A DNA stretch of 64,000 nucleotides. It comes from Nonomuraea solani (GTDB lineage: Bacteria; Actinomycetota; Actinomycetes; Streptosporangiales; Streptosporangiaceae). Positions 33,041 through 41,366 of the stretch are shown one piece after another. The notes below the pieces were generated by a model that was given only the letters and a program-made list of their open reading frames with translations, ran no database searches and was not told where the DNA came from. The position numbers were made by a program, and so were the translations under genes. Location of the stretch: contig NZ_FNVT01000004.1 in assembly GCF_900108335.1 (NCBI RefSeq), positions 1 to 64,000 on the forward strand, read 5' to 3'. Positions within the stretch are counted from its first letter, which is position 1. The number at the start of each line of letters is the position of its first letter.

Positions 33041-33481
33041 CTATCCGAGGGCCTCCTTGGCCCGCCGGCGGATCGCGATGTCGGAGTCGGACTCGCTCAT
33101 CGCCGTCAACTGGTCCTGGAGCCGGGCGGAGGAGATCCGGGCCGCGGCCATGACGGCGCGCTTGCGCACTCCCACGTCCCCGTCGCTGAGCAGCGCGGCG
33201 AGCACGTCCTCCGCGTCGGTTCCCAGCTCGCCGGCGGCGTTGGCCGTCACGACCCGGACCTCGGCGTGCGGAGCCGCGGCGGCCCGCTCCAGCAGCGGGA
33301 TGGCCTCGGGGCCGCCGATGGCGCCGGCCAGGCTGATGGCCTTGCTGGCCAGCATGGCGTCGTCGCTGCCGCCGAGCTCGGCCAGGAAGGGCATCGCGGC
33401 CGCGCCCAGCTCGGTGGCCGCGCGGTCGTAGTCGGGCTCGTCGGGGTCGATCGCCGCCCTGACGTCGTTCATCGTCACCAT
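33041..33481 (-). CDS. HEAT-repeat domain protein
   Basis: A 146-residue all-helical protein. Residues 40-140 read as three to four HEAT repeats (AIPLLERAAAAPHAEVRVVTANAAGELG, VLAALLSDGDVGVRKRAVMAAARI). Such proteins are scaffolds. RBS AGGAAAGGAG precedes ATG 33481; an adjacent GTG at 33484 is possible. It is next to the metalloprotease gene on the same strand (14 nt between), suggesting co-transcription and perhaps an inhibitor or partner role, which is speculation. Confidence 0.8.
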   Translation of the reverse strand: MVTMNDVRAAIDPDEPDYDRAATELGAAAMPFLAELGGSDDAMLASKAISLAGAIGGPEAIPLLERAAAAPHAEVRVVTANAAGELGTDAEDVLAALLSDGDVGVRKRAVMAAARISSARLQDQLTAMSESDSDIAIRRRAKEALG

Positions 33482-33497
33482 CACCGTGCTCCTTTCC

Positions 33498-34184
33498 TCA
33501 GCAGAGCTGCGTTTGGGCGCTGCTCTCCATTGTCTGACGCTCGCTCTCGATCAGGTCGGGAGGAGGGTTGGTGATGTTCGCCGTGCCGTTGCCGGTCATC
33601 AGGCGATCGTTGTCGTCGACGTGCCGGAGGCCGAGGACGTGCCCGACCTCGTGGGCCATCGTCCACTGCGTGGCCGCGCGGGCGATCACGCAGCTCGGGC
33701 GGCCATCGTGGGCGGCACACCCGTTGAGTGCGCGGCCGTTGGAGATGACGGTACGCGCGACGTAGACCGCGACGTCGTTGACCCCGACGTTGTCGCGGTT
33801 GTCGAACAGGTCGCGCTGCTCCTGGGTGGTCTGGCCGAACACGCAGGCGCCGACCTCGATGTCCTGGTCCGCGATGGTGAGATTCTCGGTGGAGCCGACT
33901 TCGACCATGATGTTGACCGAGCGATAGACCTCACGCATGCTCTGCACCATCTGGTCGATGGTGAAGGCGGTCGGCGCGGTGAGGAGTTTCACGTGCAGGC
34001 GTACGCGCGAGTTGAACGGCCTGCCGCTGTTCCCGGCGAATTCGGTGCCGTTGAGGGTGCCGAGCCACCAGTTCCCGTCACCGGGATAGTAGAAGAGCAC
34101 TTCGGTCTTGCCCTGGCCGGAGAAGTCGCCGGTCCAGAGTGGGCGACCGTCCCGCAGGTTGCCGAGGCCGTCGAAGCACGGCAT
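33498..34184 (-). CDS. Zinc metalloprotease-like protein (metzincin motif)
   Basis: A 228-residue protein with the complete metzincin site MAHEVGHVLGLRHVDD (HExxHxxGxxH) and a downstream Met-turn DRLMTGNGT. The N-terminal ~55 residues (GDFSGQGKTEVLFYYPGDGNWWLGTLNGTEF) resemble an FG-GAP/VCBS-type repeat. No signal peptide is visible, so export is by another route or it acts inside. ATG 34184 has a GGAGGGAGGGG RBS. It is transcribed together with the HEAT-repeat gene. Confidence 0.82.
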   Translation of the reverse strand: MPCFDGLGNLRDGRPLWTGDFSGQGKTEVLFYYPGDGNWWLGTLNGTEFAGNSGRPFNSRVRLHVKLLTAPTAFTIDQMVQSMREVYRSVNIMVEVGSTENLTIADQDIEVGACVFGQTTQEQRDLFDNRDNVGVNDVAVYVARTVISNGRALNGCAAHDGRPSCVIARAATQWTMAHEVGHVLGLRHVDDNDRLMTGNGTANITNPPPDLIESERQTMESSAQTQLC

Positions 34185-34296
34185 GATTCCCCTCCCTCCA
34201 CCCATTGACTGGACTCACAGAATGCGACCGCGGCCTGGGTCGATGCCTCCGTGGCGGACCTAGGAATATCCCTAGGTTGTGACGTGGCGCACACCA

Positions 34297-34323
34297 TGTC
34301 ACAGCCGGACGGGGCATCTCGTC
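34297..34323 (+). promoter_or_regulatory. ECF41-type promoter of the SDR-sigJ1 operon
   Basis: TGTCACA (34297-34303), 16-bp spacer, CGTC (34320-34323): the described ECF41 -35/-10 pair. It is 10 bp from the SDR start at 34333, so the leader is very short. The same pair and spacing recurs twice near the second ECF41 gene. Confidence 0.85.
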
Positions 34324-34332
34324 TCAGAGGGC

Positions 34333-35067
34333 ATGACAAAGACCTCAGTGCTCATCACCGGTGGCAACAAGGGACTCGGCTTCGAGACGGCCCGGCGGCT
34401 CGGCGAGCAGGGTTGGACCATCTTTCTCGGCTCACGCGACGAAGGCCGCGGAAAGGCGGCCGCCGGGAAGCTGGCCGACCAGGGCGTGAACGTGGTGATG
34501 GTCCCGCTGGACGTGACCTCGGACGCGTCGGTGGCCGACGCCGTACGGCTGGTCCAGCGGCACACCGACCGCCTCGACGTGCTGATCAACAACGCCGGCG
34601 CGCCGGGGAACATCGTCGCGCCCGCCGACGCGACGGCCGGTGAGCTCCATTCCGTCTACGACACCAACGTGTACGGCCCGGTCCGGGTCACGCACGCGTT
34701 CCTGCCCCTGCTGCGGGCGGCGGAGCATCCGCGGGTGGTGATGGTGTCCAGCGGCGGCGGTTCGTTCGCGGTCGTGACCGACCCTGACCAGCCCGTCTCG
34801 AAGATGCACGAGCTCGCCTACAGCTCGTCGAAGGCGGCCCTGAACATGATCACCGTCCGGTACGCCCAAGCGCTCCCGGAGATCAAGTTCAACGCCATCA
34901 CCCCCGGTGAGGTCGTCAATCTCAAGTTCACCGCCACCGATATGAACAATCACACCGGCCAGCTCACGGTCACCGAGGGCACCGATCCGATCATCGAGCT
35001 CGCGACGATCGGCGCCGACGGGCCGACCGGGATCTTCATCGATCGCCTGGGACCCGTCGCCTGGTGA
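34333..35067 (+). CDS. Short-chain dehydrogenase/reductase
   Basis: A 244-residue classical SDR: TGGNKGLG cofactor motif (about 9-16), NNAGAPG, catalytic Ser in VVMVSSGGGS, and YSSSKAA with the Tyr-x3-Lys pair. It probably uses NADP(H). It is co-transcribed with the ECF41 sigma gene (4-nt GTGA overlap) from an ECF41 promoter. ECF41 sigma factors are typically linked to oxidoreductases of this sort, so the SDR is a likely direct target. Confidence 0.92.
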   Translation: MTKTSVLITGGNKGLGFETARRLGEQGWTIFLGSRDEGRGKAAAGKLADQGVNVVMVPLDVTSDASVADAVRLVQRHTDRLDVLINNAGAPGNIVAPADATAGELHSVYDTNVYGPVRVTHAFLPLLRAAEHPRVVMVSSGGGSFAVVTDPDQPVSKMHELAYSSSKAALNMITVRYAQALPEIKFNAITPGEVVNLKFTATDMNNHTGQLTVTEGTDPIIELATIGADGPTGIFIDRLGPVAW

Positions 35068-36038
35068 CGACCTCCCGACCGGGTACCCTGCTGGACGTGC
35101 ATGAGGCGGTGGATGAGACGGGCGCGACCGCGTATCGGCCGCTGCTGTTCTCCATCGCCTACGGCATGACCGGATCCGTGGGCGACGCCGAGGACATCGT
35201 GCAGGACGCGTTCGTCGGCCTGACCCGCGCGCGCCAGGCCGGAACCACGATCACCGATCCGAAGGCGTACATGGCGAAGGCGGTGACGCGGCTGGGCATC
35301 GACCACCTGCGTTCGGCGCGGGTGCGGCGGGAGACGTACGTGGGTGACTGGCTGCCGGAACCGGTCGTCGTGTCCGCCGACGGGCAGGGGCCGGCCGAGC
35401 ACGCCGAGCTGGCCGACTCGCTGTCGATGGCGTTCCTCGTCCTGCTGGAGTCCCTTTCGCCGGTGGAGCGCGCGGTGTTCGTGCTGCGCGAGGTGTTCGG
35501 GTACGGCTACCCGGACGTTGCGAGGATCATCGGCAAGACCGAGGTGAACTGCCGGCAGATCTTCGCGCGCGCCAGGCAGCGGGTCGCCGCCGGAGGGCAG
35601 GTGCGCGACGTCGTGTCGCCCCCGGCGCGGCGGCGGGGCGAAGAGCTCGCCCGCAGGTTCTTCGAGGCCGCCGCCGGTGGCGACATGGACGCGCTGCTCG
35701 GCATGCTCGCCCCAGACGTGGTGATGCACGGCGACGGTGGCGGCAAGGCCCAGGCGATCGCGAAGCCCGCCACCGAGCCGCTGCGCGTCGCGCGAATGCT
35801 CGTCGCCGGGCTCCGCCGGGTCCAGGCGCTGGGCGTCGCACACCGGCCGGCCTGGGTGAACGGCCGGCCGGGCGCGGTGATGTACGACGCGGAAGGCCGC
35901 GTGGCCGCCGTGGTCGAACTCGACATCGTCGATGGCGTGATTCAGGCGGTCCACTCGGTGGCCAACCCCGACAAGCTCCGCCATCTCGGACCGGTGTCCG
36001 ATGTGGGGCTTCTGCCCCGTACTCAGGCGACGGAGTAG
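35064..36038 (+). CDS. sigJ: ECF41 (SigJ-type) RNA polymerase sigma factor with SnoaL-like tail
   Basis: A 324-residue ECF sigma factor: sigma2 (RPLLFSIAYGMTGSVGDAEDIVQDAFVGLTRARQ), sigma4 (LSPVERAVFVLREVFGYGYPDVARIIGKTEVNCRQIFARARQR) and a C-terminal SnoaL-like domain of about 120 residues. The tail has the ECF41 motifs DGGGK and NPDKL, which replace an anti-sigma factor in controlling activity. GTG 35064 overlaps the SDR stop; an in-frame GTG at 35097 is possible. It lies in the operon driven by an ECF41 promoter, so it is autoregulated. Confidence 0.92.
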   Translation: MTTSRPGTLLDVHEAVDETGATAYRPLLFSIAYGMTGSVGDAEDIVQDAFVGLTRARQAGTTITDPKAYMAKAVTRLGIDHLRSARVRRETYVGDWLPEPVVVSADGQGPAEHAELADSLSMAFLVLLESLSPVERAVFVLREVFGYGYPDVARIIGKTEVNCRQIFARARQRVAAGGQVRDVVSPPARRRGEELARRFFEAAAGGDMDALLGMLAPDVVMHGDGGGKAQAIAKPATEPLRVARMLVAGLRRVQALGVAHRPAWVNGRPGAVMYDAEGRVAAVVELDIVDGVIQAVHSVANPDKLRHLGPVSDVGLLPRTQATE

Positions 36039-36096
36039 GCCCCCAGGATCGTCTGCGTCAACGGCATGCTCCGCATCGTTGATGAGCGACAAGAAG

Positions 36097-36999
36097 TCAG
36101 GTCAGGGTGAGCCGAACCTCCGATCCGATGCGGGTCAGCTTCTCCGGGTTGCGGACGTAGTAGAGGCCGGTGATGCGGGCGCCCTCGACACGGACCGCCA
36201 TGACACCGTCGATCTCGCCGTCCACGCGCACCACGAGTGCCGGGTTGCCGTTGACCATGGTGGACTCACCGGTGAGCACGGCGCCGGCCTTGCGGGGGCC
36301 GCCGGTGATGAAGCGGGCCACCTTGCCCGCGCCGGTGATCGGCCGTGGCGCGGCCTGCTTGACGCCGCCGCCATCGCTCACCAGGACGACCTCAGGGGCG
36401 AGCACGTCAAGAAGGCCCTGCAGGTCCCCGGTCTCGAACGCACGCTGGAACGACTCCAGCGCCGCCCGGGTCTCGCCCGGGGAGACCGTCTCGCGCGGGC
36501 GGCGGGCATCGACGTGCTTGCGGGCGCGGTGCGCGATCTGGCGGACGGCCGCGGCGTTCTTGCCGACGGCGGCCGCGATCTCGTCGTAGCCGACGTCGAA
36601 GACCTCGCGCAGCACGAAGACGGCGCGCTCGGTCGGCGACAACGTCTCCAGAACGAGCATGAGCGCCATCGACACACTTTCGGCGAGCTCGACGTCCTCG
36701 GCCACATCCGGCGCGGTGAGCAGCGGCTCGGGCAGCCAGGACCCGACGTACGCCTCCTTGCGGCGCCTCATGGTACGCAGCCGGTCGAGCGAGCGCCGGG
36801 TCGTGATCCGTACCAGGTAGGCGCGCTGATCCTGCACCTGCTCCAGGTCGACCTTCATCCACCGCAGCCACGTCTCCTGGAGGACGTCTTCGGCGTCGGC
36901 CGCCGATCCGAGCATCTCGTACGCGACGGTGAAGAGCAGGTTGCGGTGCCGTACGAACGCCTCGGTGGCGGCGTCCATCCGGTCGCTGCGTTCGTTCAT
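36097..36999 (-). CDS. sigJ: Second ECF41 (SigJ-type) sigma factor with SnoaL-like tail
   Basis: A 300-residue paralogue: sigma2 (NLLFTVAYEMLGSAADAEDVLQETWLRWMKVDLEQ), sigma4 (LSPTERAVFVLREVFDVGYDEIAAAVGKNAAAVRQIAHRARKH) and a SnoaL-like tail with DGGGV and NPEKL (NPDKL consensus). ATG 36999 has AGGAG; the ORF extends to 37080 but without a good start. It is divergent from a second SDR gene, and both have TGTCACA-N16-CGTC promoters in the shared region. Confidence 0.93.
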   Translation of the reverse strand: MNERSDRMDAATEAFVRHRNLLFTVAYEMLGSAADAEDVLQETWLRWMKVDLEQVQDQRAYLVRITTRRSLDRLRTMRRRKEAYVGSWLPEPLLTAPDVAEDVELAESVSMALMLVLETLSPTERAVFVLREVFDVGYDEIAAAVGKNAAAVRQIAHRARKHVDARRPRETVSPGETRAALESFQRAFETGDLQGLLDVLAPEVVLVSDGGGVKQAAPRPITGAGKVARFITGGPRKAGAVLTGESTMVNGNPALVVRVDGEIDGVMAVRVEGARITGLYYVRNPEKLTRIGSEVRLTLT

Positions 37000-37036
37000 T
37001 GCCCGCTCCTGCCCGTTTCCTGTGCTCCACGCACAA

Positions 37037-37063
37037 GACGCCGGTCCGCACCGCCCTGTGACA
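37037..37063 (-). promoter_or_regulatory. ECF41-type promoter of the second sigma gene
   Basis: On the minus strand, TGTCACA (37063-37057), 16-bp spacer, CGTC (37040-37037), 38 nt ahead of the start at 36999. It implies autoregulation of this sigma factor. Confidence 0.85.
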
Positions 37064-37097
37064 CCCATGGCCGGTGACACACGTCACATCGCCGCCC

Positions 37098-37124
37098 TGT
37101 CACAGACGCCGAGGCGCCCCCGTC
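37098..37124 (+). promoter_or_regulatory. ECF41-type promoter of the second SDR gene
   Basis: TGTCACA (37098-37104), 16-bp spacer, CGTC (37121-37124), 41 nt ahead of ATG 37165. Between this and the divergent sigma promoter lies a small palindrome, GTGAC-ACAC-GTCAC (37074-37087). Confidence 0.85.
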
Positions 37125-37164
37125 TCATGGTCGTCAGAATGCGGCGGAAGAACGGAAACACATC

Positions 37165-38004
37165 ATGAGCAAGGTCTGGTTCATCACCGGTTCGTCCCGC
37201 GGCCTCGGCCGCAACTTCGCCGAGGCCGCCCTCTCCCGGGGCGACAAGGTGGCCGCGGCCGTCCGGAACACCGGCAGCCTCGACGATCTGGTCGCCGCCC
37301 ATGGCGACGCGGTGCTCCCGCTGGCGATGGACGTAACCGACAAGGCCGCCGTCTTCGAGAGCGTCAAGCGGGCCAAGGAGCACTTCGGCCGCCTGGACGT
37401 CATCGTGAACAACGCCGGCTACGCCCAGATCGGCGCGATCGAGGAGCTGACCGAGCAGGAGCTGCGCGACCAGTTGGAGACCAACCTGTTCGGTGCGGTG
37501 TGGGTGGTCCAGGCCGCGCTGCCGTACCTGCGCGAGCAGCGCTCGGGACACATCATCCAGCTCTCGTCGGCGGCCGGGGTCATCGCCATGCCGCTCGGCG
37601 GCGCCTACCACGCCTCCAAGTGGGCGCTGGAGGGCCTGAACGAAGCCCTCGCCGGCGAGGTCGCCGAGTTCGGCGTCAAGGTGACCATCATCGAGCCCGG
37701 CGGCTTCGCCACCAGGGACGGCAACAACCCGGACCCGCTCGCCAACGGCCACATGGCCCAGACCGACCCGGCCTACGACGGCCTGCGCCAGCGGCTCGCC
37801 AAGTTCACCGGCAAGCAGCCCGCCGGCGACCCGGCCGCCGCGGCCCAGGCCCTGCTCAAGCTCGTCGACTCCGACAACCCGCCCCTGCGGGTGCTCTTCG
37901 GGCTGGGTTTCTACCCGATGCTCCAGCAGGCGTACGCCGACCGGCTCAAGACCTGGGCCGACTGGCAGGACCTCTCGGCGGAGGCGCAGGGCAATCTCGG
38001 GTGA
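37165..38004 (+). CDS. Short-chain dehydrogenase/reductase
   Basis: A 279-residue SDR with TGSSRGLGRNFAEAAL cofactor motif, NNAGYAQIGAIEEL, HIIQLSSAAG with the catalytic Ser, and YHASKWALEGLNEAL with the Tyr-x3-Lys pair. It is longer than the first SDR and of the substrate-specific C-terminal type. It is divergent from the second ECF41 gene and has its own ECF41 promoter, so it belongs to that regulon. Substrate unknown. Confidence 0.93.
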   Translation: MSKVWFITGSSRGLGRNFAEAALSRGDKVAAAVRNTGSLDDLVAAHGDAVLPLAMDVTDKAAVFESVKRAKEHFGRLDVIVNNAGYAQIGAIEELTEQELRDQLETNLFGAVWVVQAALPYLREQRSGHIIQLSSAAGVIAMPLGGAYHASKWALEGLNEALAGEVAEFGVKVTIIEPGGFATRDGNNPDPLANGHMAQTDPAYDGLRQRLAKFTGKQPAGDPAAAAQALLKLVDSDNPPLRVLFGLGFYPMLQQAYADRLKTWADWQDLSAEAQGNLG

Positions 38005-38048
38005 AAATGCTTTGTCGGGAGGGCGGCGTACGGGTAGCTTCGCCCTCC

Positions 38049-38600
38049 ATGACCCCGACTCTGCGCACCGAGCGTCTCCTGCTGGAACCGTATGTCCCCG
38101 AAGACCGGGAAGACTTCGTCACCCTGTTCCAGGACCCGCGGGTTTCGCAGTGGATGGGCGATGGCACGGCCCCCGAGGCGGAGGACCGCGCCCTGTTCGG
38201 ACGGATCTTCACCAAGGTCTACGCCCAGAACCTGTTCGACGTCTGGGCCGTTCGCCGGAACGGTTGCCTGGTCGGCCACGCCGAGATCAAGCCGACCGAC
38301 ACGGTCCAGGGCCACGAGATCATCTACGCGCTGACCCCCGAGGTGTGGGGATCGGGCCTGGGGAGGGAGCTGGCCGGGGCGATCGTCGCCTACGGTTTCG
38401 GCACCCTGGGCCTGACGGAGGTGTACGCCACCGTGGCGGCGTCGAACAGCGCCTCGCTGGCCGTACTGGACAAGATCGGCTTCGAGCATGAGCGTGACAT
38501 CGCCGAGGACGACGGCGGCACCACGCGCGTGCTGGTCCGCCGCTCACCCGCCGCGCAGGGAGTAGGCGGCCACCCCGTCGGGCAGGTCGGCCACGCGTGA
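38049..38600 (+). CDS. GNAT family N-acetyltransferase
   Basis: A 183-residue acetyl-CoA-dependent acyltransferase of the RimJ/RimL subgroup: LRTERLLLEPYVPEDREDFVTLF, LVGHAEIKPT, ALTPEVWGSGLGRELAGAIVAYGF (acetyl-CoA loop) and ASNSASLAVLDKIGFEHE. ATG 38049 lacks a clear RBS. The 3' end overlaps the convergent gene at 38544-39542 by 57 nt. Substrate unknown; protein N-termini or small amines are typical of the family. Confidence 0.88.
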   Translation: MTPTLRTERLLLEPYVPEDREDFVTLFQDPRVSQWMGDGTAPEAEDRALFGRIFTKVYAQNLFDVWAVRRNGCLVGHAEIKPTDTVQGHEIIYALTPEVWGSGLGRELAGAIVAYGFGTLGLTEVYATVAASNSASLAVLDKIGFEHERDIAEDDGGTTRVLVRRSPAAQGVGGHPVGQVGHA

Positions 38601-39542
38601 CAGGGCGCCGGTGGCGATGTTCCAGCCGAGCAGCCGGCCCTCGTTCTCGACGATCACCGTGCCGTGGCCGAGCCAGCCGCGTACGGGACAGCTCTTTTCG
38701 CACCTCAGCGTCCTGATCACCTGTCCCGTGGCGGCGTCGGCCAGGTACGAGTGGGCGGCGGCGGACGTGGCGACGAGGCCGTCGCGCTGCCATCCGTGCT
38801 CGCCCGGCCCGTCGGTGATGCCCCGGACGTCCAGCGGCACCTCCGACCCGTTCTCCTGAATGACCGTCCGGCCGCCTTTTCCGGAGACGATCCTGAGGTC
38901 GCGGAAGCCCGCGACACCCGTGAACCCCTTGTACCGCTGCCGCCGCGCCTCCCCCGTGGCCAGGTCGAGCAGGTAGTTCGCCCTCTCCTGCTCGACGAGG
39001 AGCCGCTCGCCGCGCCAGAGCACCACCTCGTTGGCCCCCGGCACCGGGTAGCGCCTGGCCTGGCCGATCACGAGATCGACGACCACCACCTCGTCCTTCC
39101 GCGGGAAGGCGGCCATCGTCCCGTCGGGGGCGAGCGAGTTGGGCGTCAGCGGCGGCTTCACATCAAGAGGGATGCGACCGCCGGATTTAAGGGCATAAAT
39201 CCGCCCGTCCCCGAACTCGGCCAGCGCCAGCACCGGCCCGGGAACGGCGGTCACCACGGGAATGTCGGCCCACCTCTCCGGCAGCGCGGTCACCAGCGCG
39301 GGCAGCTCCGCGCCACCGACCGTGTCCACGGCGGGGGCGGGCGCGACGGCGACACCGCGCTCGACCGGCTCCGGGAACACCACGACCCCCGCCACAACGA
39401 GCGCGACCGCCCCGGCCACCGTCCACCGCCGGCGGGAACGGCTCCGCGTACCCCGCCACCACAGCTCATCCGCCCGGGACGACCCTTCAGGCAGGGTCTC
39501 GGCGAGATCGTCGAAGAGCTCCCGCAGCCGCTCGTCCGTCAT
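38544..39542 (-). CDS. Membrane-anchored beta-propeller-like protein, sigma-factor partner
   Basis: A 332-residue protein with a short N-terminal cytoplasmic helix region (MTDERLRELFDDLAETLPEG), one membrane segment (about 42-58) and an extracytoplasmic beta-rich domain that resembles a propeller (VLALAEFGDGRIYALKSGG, YLLDLATGEARRQRY, YLADAATGQVIRTL). It overlaps the SigE-type sigma gene by 4 nt (ATGA), so it may act as its anti-sigma or signal sensor, although no zinc-finger HxxxCxxC motif is seen. Confidence 0.8.
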   Translation of the reverse strand: MTDERLRELFDDLAETLPEGSSRADELWWRGTRSRSRRRWTVAGAVALVVAGVVVFPEPVERGVAVAPAPAVDTVGGAELPALVTALPERWADIPVVTAVPGPVLALAEFGDGRIYALKSGGRIPLDVKPPLTPNSLAPDGTMAAFPRKDEVVVVDLVIGQARRYPVPGANEVVLWRGERLLVEQERANYLLDLATGEARRQRYKGFTGVAGFRDLRIVSGKGGRTVIQENGSEVPLDVRGITDGPGEHGWQRDGLVATSAAAHSYLADAATGQVIRTLRCEKSCPVRGWLGHGTVIVENEGRLLGWNIATGALSRVADLPDGVAAYSLRGG

Positions 39543-40024
39543 ATCAGCACCTCTTCCAGCTCGGGAGCGACCTCACGCAACCGCTTCAGCGCCGCGTGCG
39601 TCTGGCTCTTCACCGTCCCGGGCGAGACCCCGAGGATCGCGGCGACCTCCACCACGGGCAGATCCTCGTAGAAGCGCAGCACCAGCACCGCCCGCTGCTT
39701 CACCGGCAGCCTGGCCAGCGCGCGGGCGAACACCACCTTCAGGTCCGACGCTCCCGAAGTGTCAGGATCCGCCTGGTCGGGCGGCTCCCCGTAGGCGAAC
39801 TCCCGTCGCCGCCGCCACCTGGACGCCACGTCCCTGTACAGGGTGGTCCGCACGTAGTTGACCGGATCGGTATGCACCTTCGACCAGCGGCGCGCCAGTT
39901 TGATCAGGGCGTCCTGGAGCACGTCCTCGGCCAGATGCCTGTCACCGCTGATGAGGATGGCGGCCCGCAGCAGGCGCGGATGCCAGGCGGCGACGAAGAC
40001 CTCGAACGCCTCGGAGTCCCTCAT
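39539..40024 (-). CDS. SigE-family ECF RNA polymerase sigma factor
   Basis: A 161-residue ECF sigma factor of the actinobacterial SigE family: sigma2 (FEVFVAAWHPRLLRAAILISGDRHLAEDVLQDALIKLARRW) and sigma4 (LARLPVKQRAVLVLRFYEDLPVVEVAAILGVSPGTVKSQTHAALKRLRE). Length is typical. It is the first gene of a two-gene operon with the putative anti-sigma membrane protein. Confidence 0.92.
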   Translation of the reverse strand: MRDSEAFEVFVAAWHPRLLRAAILISGDRHLAEDVLQDALIKLARRWSKVHTDPVNYVRTTLYRDVASRWRRRREFAYGEPPDQADPDTSGASDLKVVFARALARLPVKQRAVLVLRFYEDLPVVEVAAILGVSPGTVKSQTHAALKRLREVAPELEEVLI

Positions 40025-40157
40025 ATGAACAAGACGCTCGAAGGGGGGTGAACGGTTGGGGCTGATATTCAGAAGGGCGGCACCGCGGGTGCCGTGTCAG
40101 CGGCCGTGTCAGCACGGCGACGGCCCGATATCAGGGCGGTCGGCGATCGTGAACGTC

Positions 40158-41366
40158 ATGAGCGAAGCCCTCCACACCGTCACCACGATGCCGACCGCCC
40201 GTAAGTCCGGCTGCCCCTTCGACCCGCCGGCCGAGCTGATCGAGGCCCGCGAGCACGGCCCGATCAGCCGTTTTCCCTTCCCCGACGGGCACGAGGGCTG
40301 GCTGGTCACCGGCTACGACCTGGTCCGCTCGATCCTGGCCGACCCGCGGTTCAGCTCCCGCAAGGAGCTCATGAACCACCACCCGCTGGTCGACTACGGC
40401 GACATCGAAGTGCCCCCGGCGCCGCCCGGCGAGTTCCTGCTCATGGACGACCCCCAGCACAGCCGCTACCGCAAGCCGCTGGTCGGCAAGTTCACCGTCC
40501 GCCGCATGCGCCTGCTCACCGAACGCGTCGAGCAGGTCACCGCCGAATACCTGGACGCCATGGAGAAGGCGGGAACGTCGGCGGACCTGGTGACCGCGTT
40601 CGCCAAGCCCATCCCGTCCGTCATCATCTGCGAACTGCTCGGTGTCCCGTACGAGGACCGCGACCGCTTCCAGGAGAACATCGACAAGTTCCTCGGCGGC
40701 GAGGTCGACGACGACGAACTGATCGCCGCCTACATGGCCACCCAGACCTACCTCGCCGAACTGGTCGCCGCCAAGCGCGCCAACCCCACCGACGACGTGC
40801 TCTCCGACCTGCTCGACAGCGACCTCACCGACGAGGAACTGAAGGGCATGGCCCTCATCCTGCTGTCCGCCGGCTTCGACACCACCGCCAACATGCTCGC
40901 CCTGGGCACCTTCGCCCTGCTGCAGAACCCCGAGCAACTGGCCGCCCTGCGCGCCGACCCTGCCCTCGCCGACCAGGCCGTCGAGGAGCTCCTGCGCTAC
41001 CTGACCGTCGCCAAGCAGTTCCAGAGGATCGCGCTGGAGGACGTCGAGTTGGGCGGCCACACCATCAAGGCCGGTACGACGGTCATCCTGTCCTACAACA
41101 CCGCCAACCGCGACCCCGACCGCTTCACCAACCCGCACACCCTCGACATCCACCGCCAGGAGGGCGGCCACCTGGCCTTCAGCCACGGCATCCACCAGTG
41201 CCTGGGCCAGCAGCTCGCCCGCGTCGAACTGCGCGTCGCCCTGCCCGCCCTGATCGACCGCTTCCCCACGCTGCGCCTGGCCGTACCGGCCGACGAGGTC
41301 GCCCTGCGCCCGGAGACCGCCGACATCTACGGCGTCAAGAGCCTCCCGGTCACCTGGCGAGGGTGA
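40158..41366 (+). CDS. Cytochrome P450
   Basis: A 402-residue CYP105/107-type P450. Visible are the I-helix oxygen motif AGFDTTAN, the K-helix ExxR (EELLR), and the haem-ligand loop FSHGIHQCLGQQLAR with the proximal Cys. It would use NAD(P)H-reduced ferredoxin; no ferredoxin gene is adjacent. ATG 40158 is chosen for its family-like N-terminus; the reading frame is open further upstream. The end overlaps the convergent AfsR-like regulator gene by 17 nt. The substrate is unknown and may be a secondary metabolite. Confidence 0.93.
   Translation: MSEALHTVTTMPTARKSGCPFDPPAELIEAREHGPISRFPFPDGHEGWLVTGYDLVRSILADPRFSSRKELMNHHPLVDYGDIEVPPAPPGEFLLMDDPQHSRYRKPLVGKFTVRRMRLLTERVEQVTAEYLDAMEKAGTSADLVTAFAKPIPSVIICELLGVPYEDRDRFQENIDKFLGGEVDDDELIAAYMATQTYLAELVAAKRANPTDDVLSDLLDSDLTDEELKGMALILLSAGFDTTANMLALGTFALLQNPEQLAALRADPALADQAVEELLRYLTVAKQFQRIALEDVELGGHTIKAGTTVILSYNTANRDPDRFTNPHTLDIHRQEGGHLAFSHGIHQCLGQQLARVELRVALPALIDRFPTLRLAVPADEVALRPETADIYGVKSLPVTWRG

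Noticed and set aside
37074..38600. 508-codon plus-strand ORF spanning SDR2 and the acetyltransferase
   Set aside because: The first 320 codons are an out-of-frame reading of the SDR gene; only the GNAT part from 38049 is coding.
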